Shown one piece after another: positions 1 through 6,027 of a stretch of DNA of 6,251 nt. This stretch comes from Chloroflexota bacterium (GTDB lineage Bacteria; Chloroflexota; Anaerolineae; Aggregatilineales; Phototrophicaceae), in the NCBI GenBank assembly GCA_023392115.1, contig JAEVZT010000302.1, positions 1 to 6,251 of the forward strand. Reading direction: 5' to 3'. Position 1 is the first letter of the stretch, and the number at the start of each line of letters is the position of its first letter. Made by a program: the position numbers and the translations under genes. Under the pieces are notes generated by a model. The model was not told where the DNA came from, ran no database searches, and saw only the letters and a list, made by a program, of their open reading frames with translations.

Positions 1-2
1 TC

Positions 3-983
3 GCCGAACTGGACGCGCGCGGCGTCCCGGTCGAACGCGTGATCATCCGCCGGCACGTCGAGCCCGGCTTGATCGGTCGGCTGCGCCGCGTCCTGCGCGC
101 CTTCAAGCCCGACATCGTTCACACGCATCTCGTCCACGCCGATCTGTACGGCGTGCCGGCGGCGCGGCTGGCGGGCGTTAAGCGCGTCGTCATGAGCCGC
201 CACAACGACGATCAATTCCGCCGCCTGCTGCCCTTCCGCCTGATGAACGGCGTCACGTGGCGGCTTGTCGACGCCGGAATCGCCATCTCCGACGCGATCG
301 CCCGCTTCTGCGTCGAGGTCGAAGGCGCGCCGCGCGGCAAAGTCCATACTATCCATTACGGCTTGGACATTCCGATTCAGGCGCTCGATCACCGGCATGC
401 GCGCGCCGATCTGCGCCGGTCATTGAACCTGCCGCCCGACGCGCCGGTGATTGGCATCGTCTGCCGCCTGATCACGCAGAAAGGGATCGTCTACGGGCTG
501 CGCGGATTCGCCCGCGTCGCGCCGGAGTTCCCCGACGCGCACCTGATCATCGCCGGGGAAGGCGGCTTGCGTTCGACCCTTGAAGCCGAAGCGAAGGCGC
601 TTGGCATCGCCAGCCGCGTCCACTTCCTCGGCTGGCGCGACAACACGGCGGCGATCATGGCGGGGATTGACCTGCTGCTCGCGCCGAGCCTGTGGGAAGG
701 CTTCGGCTTGGTCTTGCTCGAAGCGATGGCGCAGTGCACGCCGATCATCGCAAGCGCCGTCAGCGCCATTCCCGAAATCGTCGTCGACGGCACGACAGGA
801 CTGCTCGTCCCGCCGCGCGATCCGGCTGCGATCGCCGACGCCATCCGGCAGCTCTTGACCGACCAGCCGCTCGCCCGCCACATGGGGCTGCTCGGACAGG
901 ATCGGCTGGAAACGTATTTCAGTGCTGACCGCATGGCGGACGCGACGCACGAGCTTTACAATCGCGTGCAACGCAAGGAGTAG
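3..983 (+). CDS. GT4-family glycosyltransferase, N-terminus missing (runs off left edge)
   Basis: This is a retaining GT-B fold glycosyltransferase of the GT4 type (Glycos_transf_1 C-terminal domain), expected to transfer a sugar from a nucleotide-sugar to a membrane-associated acceptor on the cytoplasmic side. The reading frame is open to the left edge. Codons before the GTG at 39 read AELDARGVPVER, which is typical GT4 N-terminal-domain sequence, so the GTG is internal and the true start lies outside the window, probably about 50-60 residues upstream. Seen from the first complete codon: KPDIVHTHLVHADLYG near residues 35-50, the donor-domain entry IGIVCRLITQKG near 150-161, and the acidic motif EGFGLVLLE with glutamates at 232 and 240 (E-x7-E), followed by PEIVVDGTTGLLVPP. 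The usual glycine of the VGRL motif is a cysteine here. The visible 326 residues plus the missing part would give a normal family length. The last gene in this window carries a related protein. Sugar donor and acceptor cannot be read from the sequence. Confidence 0.93.
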   Translation, partial: AELDARGVPVERVIIRRHVEPGLIGRLRRVLRAFKPDIVHTHLVHADLYGVPAARLAGVKRVVMSRHNDDQFRRLLPFRLMNGVTWRLVDAGIAISDAIARFCVEVEGAPRGKVHTIHYGLDIPIQALDHRHARADLRRSLNLPPDAPVIGIVCRLITQKGIVYGLRGFARVAPEFPDAHLIIAGEGGLRSTLEAEAKALGIASRVHFLGWRDNTAAIMAGIDLLLAPSLWEGFGLVLLEAMAQCTPIIASAVSAIPEIVVDGTTGLLVPPRDPAAIADAIRQLLTDQPLARHMGLLGQDRLETYFSADRMADATHELYNRVQRKE

Positions 984-1039
984 TGTTCAACCCGCTTGCG
1001 CGAAAGCCTTTGGTTTGCCTTTAGTGACATTAGAACCGT

Positions 1040-2665
1040 TCAATCACGCGGCACTGACTGCGAGGTGGCTGTGCCCATGCACTCACGATTCTGGCGTTCA
1101 TAAGCTCGCCAGCCCCAATCGCCGACCATTCCGGCATCCACGTAGTGATCATCGATATGTTCAAAAACCGCATTCATGCTGGGGAGCAGTTCGTATCCGG
1201 GGGCAGGTACCCACGTTTCACGCAAACGCGCGCTCAGCGGCGGAATGATCGGATTGGTTGCCGATGTGTCGATAATGAGGGCTGGACACCTCATACGCAG
1301 ATCATTCAAGAACTCAGTCACGAGCGCGTCACGCTGATAACCAGAGGCATAAAGCGGATACTGATACACAAACCGCGTCGGTGAACGCTTGCCGGAAGCG
1401 AAATTGTAGGCTGTCTCAGCCCCCCACATGAGTACCGGATCGTCAGGCGCGGTATTGGCTGTTATAAAGTCAACAACCGGATCGGTCTTGTTCGTGTCTG
1501 CTTCCACTGCCTTGCGAGCAATCGGCGTGATGACGAAGGCAAACTGGATGAAAACCGCATACAGCAGCGCGACGACGACAAGTCGCTTACGCGTGATGCG
1601 TTCAATCAGCAGCGCGGCGCTTACGGCGATGATAGGCAGCCAACTCATAAAATAATGAGGGTAGGAGCGCACAGATAGACTGCTAAGGATCATTTCAACC
1701 GGTAGACCAATCAGGACGACAAGCACGATGCTGCTGATTGAGCGGCTGTGTCGAAAAGCAGAGACGAAGCGAATCCAGCCCAAGAACCAGCCGGCAAGCG
1801 CAGCAAACACAAGACCTGAAGGCGCGAGGTCGCGAATTCCCTCAACAACACTTTCTATCCGACTGTTCACCGATATGTCTCGCGTATAAAGCGAATTATA
1901 GTAGATGGCGGCGTCAAGGAACGCTGCAAGCACGCCGTGCAAAGCGAGGAACAGCAGAATCGGCACTGCGATTAAAGCAAAACCGAGTATCAGTCCAATG
2001 AGCCGTATTCTGTAGAGTTGCCACGTACGTTGTGCAGCCGCTTCCAGCCCGCCGACAATCATCAGCGTGATCCACACGCCGATAAGGTTTTGTCTCAAGA
2101 AAAAGGTGATCCCCAGCGAGACGCCGAGGCAGATGCCAGTCCAGAAGGCGGTTCGACGTGCGTAACTCGGGTACAGTCCGATCAGGAGTCCAACGAATTG
2201 AAAAGGTAGTGCATAGGACTCAGGGAGATTGCCGTTTTCGAAAACGAGAGGCAGCGTAAGGGTCACGGAGAGGGTAATGAGTACGGCAGTATGCAGGTGC
2301 GACCAGCGAAGGATGTTCCGGTAACATGCCCACAAGGCAGCAGCTAAACTCAGATACTGGAGGAACCAAACACCCCATCGAGACCCGCCTGCTGTCGAAA
2401 GACCCAGCGCGTTAATCACATAAAGCACCGGACCCTTATGATCCCATACATCTTGGTAAGGCAGATCGCCTGCCAAGAGGCGCGTACCAACATAGAGGAA
2501 TACCCCTGAGTCGCGCCCCGGAACCGGCAGAAAGAGTGGAGAGCTTGGCAAGCTGACGATGAGGAGTGCGATCAAAACCAACAACGCGAGAAAAATCGAA
2601 ACTGGAAACACGCCGACAGCGTGGCGCAACGTAGACGGTCTGAGGGTGGACAGCAAACGTTTCAC
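1040..2665 (-). CDS. Polytopic membrane glycosyltransferase-like protein (GT-C / PMT-ArnT-RgtA-like)
   Basis: The 541-residue protein resembles GT-C integral membrane glycosyltransferases (the PMT_2 / RgtA-B-C-D-like group), which use polyprenyl-phosphate-linked sugars at the outer face of the membrane. About ten hydrophobic segments are visible, near residues 21-39, 98-113, 125-142, 154-165, 172-189, 193-206, 222-242, 283-298, 311-330, 338-354 and 362-380. The first extracytoplasmic loop carries RDSG (Asp52) and DVWDHKGP (Asp72, Asp75), where GT-C enzymes place their catalytic acidic residue. SVRSYPHYF (331-339) before a late membrane segment is another family-like motif. Residues from about 385 to the end form a soluble tail. 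The start shown is GTG at 2665, with an in-frame TAG five codons upstream. TTG at 2656 is an alternative with a better-spaced Shine-Dalgarno sequence. The gene converges on the upstream GT4 gene (56-base gap) and diverges from the amidotransferase gene. Its GC content is visibly lower than its neighbours (31/60 in 1441-1500, 32/60 in 2221-2280), suggesting separate ancestry. The exact sugar reaction is unknown. Confidence 0.82.
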   Translation of the reverse strand: MKRLLSTLRPSTLRHAVGVFPVSIFLALLVLIALLIVSLPSSPLFLPVPGRDSGVFLYVGTRLLAGDLPYQDVWDHKGPVLYVINALGLSTAGGSRWGVWFLQYLSLAAALWACYRNILRWSHLHTAVLITLSVTLTLPLVFENGNLPESYALPFQFVGLLIGLYPSYARRTAFWTGICLGVSLGITFFLRQNLIGVWITLMIVGGLEAAAQRTWQLYRIRLIGLILGFALIAVPILLFLALHGVLAAFLDAAIYYNSLYTRDISVNSRIESVVEGIRDLAPSGLVFAALAGWFLGWIRFVSAFRHSRSISSIVLVVLIGLPVEMILSSLSVRSYPHYFMSWLPIIAVSAALLIERITRKRLVVVALLYAVFIQFAFVITPIARKAVEADTNKTDPVVDFITANTAPDDPVLMWGAETAYNFASGKRSPTRFVYQYPLYASGYQRDALVTEFLNDLRMRCPALIIDTSATNPIIPPLSARLRETWVPAPGYELLPSMNAVFEHIDDHYVDAGMVGDWGWRAYERQNRECMGTATSQSVPRD

Positions 2666-2670
2666 CCTTT
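2662..2670 (-). promoter_or_regulatory. Shine-Dalgarno-like site that bears on the start of the membrane glycosyltransferase gene
   Basis: On the minus strand the sequence AAAGGGTGA overlaps the GTG start codon at 2665. Its GGTGA part matches the 3' portion of the consensus GGAGGTGA. Used as a ribosome binding site, it is too close for GTG 2665 but lies five bases before TTG 2656, a workable spacing. The protein would then begin three residues later (LLSTLRPST). Both readings leave the first membrane segment intact, so the choice does not affect the functional call. Confidence 0.35.
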
Positions 2671-2676
2671 CAATCT

Positions 2677-2691
2677 ATTGCGCGGCGCAAT
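2677..2691. repeat. 15-base near-perfect palindrome (possible operator or leader hairpin)
   Basis: ATTGCGC at 2677-2683 and GCGCAAT at 2685-2691 are exact reverse complements around a single central G. The element lies 11 bases upstream of the GTG start of the - strand membrane protein. If transcription begins further upstream, it would lie in the mRNA leader as a six-base-pair stem with a three-base loop, just before the ribosome binding region. It could be a binding site for a dimeric repressor or a translation-modulating hairpin. The symmetry is directly visible; any regulatory role is inference. No copy was noticed near the other genes. Confidence 0.4.
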
Positions 2692-2717
2692 TTACGCTCT
2701 TACACTACGCCCTCTAA

Positions 2718-2723
2718 GTTATA
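2718..2723 (-). promoter_or_regulatory. Possible -10 element for the membrane glycosyltransferase gene
   Basis: On the minus strand the hexamer is TATAAC, five of six matches to TATAAT, preceded by TG without the usual intervening base of an extended -10. It would place the transcript start near 2711, about 46 bases before the GTG at 2665, with the 2677-2691 palindrome inside the leader. There is no good -35 hexamer at 16-18 bases: the sequence there is around GCTTGT, and TTGAAC lies only eight bases away. The call rests on one hexamer in an AT-richer stretch and is weak. Confidence 0.22.
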
Positions 2724-2894
2724 CACCGGTTGTTCAACACAAGCACTCAAGTGAACTGCCGCGTTACGCTCCGTATCGCTTAAGCCGTATCTGCATAGGA
2801 ACAACAAAGAAACGCGTCGACATGCCCTTACAACGAGCATGGCGCATGGACGCTGGACAGCTTATCCTACTCCTCTCCTTGCCGATTCACCCCT

Positions 2895-2920
2895 GATGCG
2901 TGACAATAGCGCATCTTGTC
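2895..2920. repeat. Two interleaved inverted repeats in the amidotransferase promoter region
   Basis: GATGCG (2895-2900) pairs with CGCATC (2910-2915) across nine bases, and GACAA (2902-2906) pairs with TTGTC (2916-2920), also across nine bases. The two repeats are offset by a few bases, so as single-strand structures they would exclude each other. Both overlap the proposed -35 hexamer and spacer of the promoter at 2900-2927, a usual place for a repressor or activator site. Short arms like these can arise by chance; the equal spacing and the position are what make them worth recording. Confidence 0.3.
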
Positions 2921-2927
2921 GTCTAAT
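2900..2927 (+). promoter_or_regulatory. Sigma70-like promoter for the amidotransferase-glycosyltransferase operon
   Basis: GTGACA at 2900-2905 matches TTGACA at five of six positions. TCTAAT at 2922-2927 matches TATAAT at five of six. The spacer is 16 bases. The predicted transcript start would be near 2934, leaving only about 14 untranslated bases before the ATG at 2948. No Shine-Dalgarno sequence is visible in those bases, so translation may depend on a very short or nearly leaderless 5' end. The promoter would serve both the amidotransferase and the overlapping GT4 gene. Confidence 0.45.
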
Positions 2928-2947
2928 TCTCTAGTTTGCAGTCGATT

Positions 2948-4840
2948 ATGTGTGGTATTTGTGGCGTTTTACATCTCGACGGTTCCCCTGCCGTAGAAAA
3001 CGAAATCGCGCCGATGCTCGACCGCCTAATCCACCGCGGACCCGATCAGGGCGGCGTCGCCATCGACGGCGCATGCGGGCTTGGCAACCGCCGTCTGGCG
3101 ATCCTCGACACGTCGCCCGCCGGATCGCTGCCGATGCGCGAAGGTGCGCTGACGATCGCCTACAACGGCGAGATCTACAATCACCCGCGCCTACGGCAGA
3201 TGCTCGAACGCGAAGGCATGTCCTACCGCTCCGGCAGCGACGCCGAAACGCTGCTCAAGCTCTACCGGCGCGAGGGGCTCGACATGCTGCGCTCGCTGCG
3301 CGGGATGTTCGCCTTCGCCCTGTGGGACGGCGAGTCGCGGCGGCTGCTGCTCGCCCGCGACCGGATGGGCGAAAAGCCGCTCTATTACTATCACGACGAA
3401 CGCATCCTCGTCTTCGCCAGCGAGATTAAGGCGCTGCTGGCGCACCCCGCCGTCCCGCGCGAGTCGGCATTCGACGCGCATCTGCTGGCGCTCTATCTCG
3501 GCTACGGCTACATCCCCGCGCCGGAAACGGCGTTCAAGGGGATCAAAATGCTGCTCCCCGGTCACCGGATCGTCGTTTCAGAACGCGAAGTGACCCCTGT
3601 CCGCTACTGGAGTCCGGCGCGACCCGCGGGCGCGCAAACGGTCACGCCCGCAGTTGAAGATCAGAAGTGCGAAGAACTGAAAGACGCTGTCGGCGAGGCA
3701 GTCAAGCAGGCGCTGATCAGCGACGTACCGCTCGGCGCGTTCCTCAGCGGCGGCTTGGACAGCAGCCTGATCGTCGCCCTGATGCGCCGTCACACCAACG
3801 GACAGATCAAGACGTTCAGCATCGGCTTCAGCGGCGACGCCAGCTTCGACGAAACCGTCTATGCCAAGCGCGTCGCCGAATGGCTCGAAACCGATCACAC
3901 GGCGTTTACGGTCGATCCGCAAGCGGTCGATCTCGCGCCGCTTCTCGTCTGGCATCACGACCAGCCGTTCGCCGACAGCAGCGCCATCCCGACGTATTTG
4001 GTCAGCAAGCTGACGCGCGAGCACGTCACGGTCGCGCTGACGGGTGACGGCGGCGACGAACTGTTCGCCGGTTACGAACGTTTCTACGCCCTGTCGCTGA
4101 TCCGCAAGTTGGGCGCGCTGCCGCGCAGCCTCTGGTCGAGCGTGGCGGGCGCGCTCAACGCGCTGCCCGAAGGCACGGGCTATTACAACGTCATCAAGCG
4201 GGCGGGACGCTTCGCGCGCGGCGCGGCGCTGCCGCCGGCGCTCGCATATTTCGACTGGATTCGCCTGTTCAGCCGCGACCAGATCGCCGCGCTGATCAAT
4301 GACGCGGAGCACGCCGATGCCGCCGGACAGGACTTCGCCGCCCAATTCGCCGCGCCGCACGAACTGGCTGATCTGCTGCGCGCCAACATGACAACCTACC
4401 TGCCCGACGACCTGCTGATCAAGACCGATCGTTCGAGCATGGCGGCGTCGCTCGAAACGCGCGCGCCGTTCCTCGATCACTGGCTGGTCGAGATGGCGGC
4501 GACGATCCCCGATAACCTCAAGCTCAAAGGCGCGACGACGAAGTACCTGCTCAAGCGGACAGCCGCCGGGCTGCTCGACGACGACATCATCCACCGGCAG
4601 AAACACGGTTTCGGCGTGCCGCTCGGCGCGTGGCTGCGCGCCGAGATCCAGCCGGTGCGCGACATATTACTCGACAGGCGGGCGCGCGATCGCGGTTTGT
4701 TCGACATGGAGATAGTGACGCGAATGATTGACGAACACGCGGCGGGCAAGCGCGATCACGGGCAGCGGTTGTGGAGTTTACTCACGCTTGAATGGTGGCA
4801 TCGCATTTTCATCGACCCTTCCACCGTGAGCGCGCTATGA
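2948..4840 (+). CDS. asnB: Glutamine-hydrolysing asparagine synthase-type amidotransferase
   Basis: Class II glutamine amidotransferase fused to an ATP-dependent synthetase domain. It takes ammonia from glutamine and, in the classical enzyme, amidates aspartate through a beta-aspartyl-AMP intermediate. ATG at 2948 is chosen over the in-frame TTG at 2936 because it places Cys2 (MCGICG) at the mature N-terminus, where the nucleophile must be. Glutaminase residues: HRGPD 29-33, NGEIYN 73-78, GSDAE 96-100. Synthetase domain: the ATP pyrophosphatase loop SGGLDSS 267-273, TGDGGDELFAGY 365-376, IKTDRSSMAASLETRAPFLD 491-510 and KHGFGVP 552-558. All key residues are intact and the 630-residue length is normal for bacterial AsnB-like proteins. 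It overlaps the next GT4 gene by four bases (ATGA), implying translational coupling. Proteins of this family in polysaccharide clusters can amidate sugar acids (WbpS type), and about 630-residue forms accompany exosortase systems. A glycan-modifying role is therefore plausible, though plain asparagine synthesis cannot be excluded. Confidence 0.95.
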   Translation: MCGICGVLHLDGSPAVENEIAPMLDRLIHRGPDQGGVAIDGACGLGNRRLAILDTSPAGSLPMREGALTIAYNGEIYNHPRLRQMLEREGMSYRSGSDAETLLKLYRREGLDMLRSLRGMFAFALWDGESRRLLLARDRMGEKPLYYYHDERILVFASEIKALLAHPAVPRESAFDAHLLALYLGYGYIPAPETAFKGIKMLLPGHRIVVSEREVTPVRYWSPARPAGAQTVTPAVEDQKCEELKDAVGEAVKQALISDVPLGAFLSGGLDSSLIVALMRRHTNGQIKTFSIGFSGDASFDETVYAKRVAEWLETDHTAFTVDPQAVDLAPLLVWHHDQPFADSSAIPTYLVSKLTREHVTVALTGDGGDELFAGYERFYALSLIRKLGALPRSLWSSVAGALNALPEGTGYYNVIKRAGRFARGAALPPALAYFDWIRLFSRDQIAALINDAEHADAAGQDFAAQFAAPHELADLLRANMTTYLPDDLLIKTDRSSMAASLETRAPFLDHWLVEMAATIPDNLKLKGATTKYLLKRTAAGLLDDDIIHRQKHGFGVPLGAWLRAEIQPVRDILLDRRARDRGLFDMEIVTRMIDEHAAGKRDHGQRLWSLLTLEWWHRIFIDPSTVSAL

Positions 4841-6015
4841 TCCCCAATCGCCCGATCCGCATCATGCGCATCATCGCCCGGCTGAACATCGGCGGTCCGG
4901 CGATTCACGTCGCGCTCCTGACCGAAAAGCTCGGCGCGCCGGATTACGAAAGCGTCCTCGTCTGCGGCAGCATCGACGCCGACGAAGGCGACATGCAGTA
5001 TTACGCTGAAGCGCGCGGCGTGACGCCAATCCTCGTCGCGGAACTCGGGCGGTCGCTGCACCCGCTGCGCGACTTGATCACGATCTGGAAGATCTACCGG
5101 CTGATGCGCGAGTTCAAGCCGGACGTCGTCCACACGCACACGGCGAAAGCCGGGTTTGCCGGGCGGGTCGCCGCGTGGCTGGCGGGCGTGCCGGTCATCG
5201 TCCACACGTTTCACGGACACGTCTTTCAGGGCTATTTCAACCCGGCGATGACGCGCCTGTTCATCTGGCTCGAGCGGATCGCCGCGCGCATATCTGACAC
5301 GGTGATCACGCTCACCGACGGCTTGCGCCGCGAGCTTGCCGAACAGTACCGCATCACGCGTAAGGGTCGGATCACCGTCCTGCCGCTCGGGCTCGACCTC
5401 GACGCCTTCGCCAAGACGCCGCGCCGACAGGGGACGTTCCGCCGCGCCCACGATCTACCGGCGAACGCGCCGCTGATCGGCATCGTCGGGCGGCTCGTGC
5501 CGGTCAAGAACCATTCGCTGTTCCTGCGCGCGGCAATCAAGATCAAGCAGCGCCTGCCCGACGCGCGTTTCGCCATCATCGGCGACGGCGAACTGCGGGC
5601 GGAGCTGGAAGCCGAAGCGTCGGCGCTCGGTTTGGGCGATTGTGTCGTTTTCACGGGCTGGTCGCGCGACGTCGCGCCGGTCTACAGCGACCTCGACGTA
5701 CTGGTGATCAGCAGCTTGAACGAAGGCACGCCGGTGTCGGTGATCGAGGCATTGGCGGCTGGCTGTCCTGTCGTGGCGACGGCGGTCGGCGGCTTGCCCG
5801 ATCTGCTCGACGGCGGCGATCTCGGAACGCTCGTGCCGCCGGAAGACGCCGACGCGCTGGCGTCGGCGGTCGTCGAAACGATCGCCAGCCCACCTGACGT
5901 GACGCGCGCCCAAACGCTGATGCTCGACCGCTACGGAATCGACAGGCTTGTCAAAGACCTCGACGCCCTCTATCGCGGCTTGCTGGCGAAGAAGGCGCGC
6001 AAGGTCAGCGGGTAA
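4837..6015 (+). CDS. GT4-family glycosyltransferase, complete
   Basis: A complete 392-residue GT-B glycosyltransferase of the GT4 type, predicted to add a sugar to a lipid-linked or growing polysaccharide on the cytoplasmic side of the membrane. The N-terminal acceptor domain begins with RIIARLNIGGPAIHV (residues 11-25), containing the glycine-rich nucleotide-sugar loop, followed by KPDVVHTHTAKAGFAGRVAA (94-113) and HTFHGHVFQGYF (123-134). The donor domain has IGIVGRLVPVKN (214-225), FAIIGDGELRAELE, FTGWSRDV (272-279) and the E-x7-E motif EGTPVSVIE with Glu296 and Glu304, then GLPDLLDGG. ATG 4837 is preferred over an in-frame ATG at 4792 because it overlaps the amidotransferase stop as ATGA and leaves a normal-length N-terminal strand; the 15 extra residues of the longer form look like translated coding sequence of the preceding gene. 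It shares motif wording with the partial GT4 at the left edge (KPD[IV]VHTH, LEAEA.ALG, GW), as family members do. The specific sugar is unknown. Confidence 0.95.
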   Translation: MIPNRPIRIMRIIARLNIGGPAIHVALLTEKLGAPDYESVLVCGSIDADEGDMQYYAEARGVTPILVAELGRSLHPLRDLITIWKIYRLMREFKPDVVHTHTAKAGFAGRVAAWLAGVPVIVHTFHGHVFQGYFNPAMTRLFIWLERIAARISDTVITLTDGLRRELAEQYRITRKGRITVLPLGLDLDAFAKTPRRQGTFRRAHDLPANAPLIGIVGRLVPVKNHSLFLRAAIKIKQRLPDARFAIIGDGELRAELEAEASALGLGDCVVFTGWSRDVAPVYSDLDVLVISSLNEGTPVSVIEALAAGCPVVATAVGGLPDLLDGGDLGTLVPPEDADALASAVVETIASPPDVTRAQTLMLDRYGIDRLVKDLDALYRGLLAKKARKVSG

Positions 6016-6027
6016 ACTGCGAGTGGT

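Noticed and set aside
39..41. GTG as a genuine start of the first GT4 gene.
   Set aside because: The upstream frame is open to the edge and reads as normal GT4 sequence (AELDARGVPVER), so the start lies outside the window.
984..1039. Possible bidirectional terminator between the converging first GT4 gene and the membrane protein gene.
   Set aside because: The best fold is AAGCC-TTT-GGTTT, a five-pair stem including a G-U pair and with no T-run after it, too weak to call.
2838..2849. Short direct repeat CATGG-CG-CATGG and palindromic hexamers such as ACGCGT and GTCGAC nearby in the intergenic region.
   Set aside because: They are too short and common in this base composition to support a functional claim.
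2621..2896. A 91-codon + strand open frame through the divergent intergenic region.
   Set aside because: It begins inside the opposite-strand membrane gene, has no ribosome binding site or recognisable protein pattern, and looks like chance translation of control sequence.
3578..4606. A long 342-codon - strand open frame opposite the amidotransferase.
   Set aside because: It is the antisense shadow of a high-GC gene with clear, intact catalytic motifs on the + strand; its translation is Arg/Asp/Gln-rich with no family pattern.
4792..4836. A 15-residue N-terminal extension of the second GT4 from ATG 4792.
   Set aside because: It lies wholly within the amidotransferase coding end; the ATGA overlap at 4837 gives a normal-length enzyme.
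4756..5451. A 231-codon - strand open frame opposite the second GT4 gene.
   Set aside because: It spans the junction of two real + strand genes and has the biased composition of an antisense shadow.
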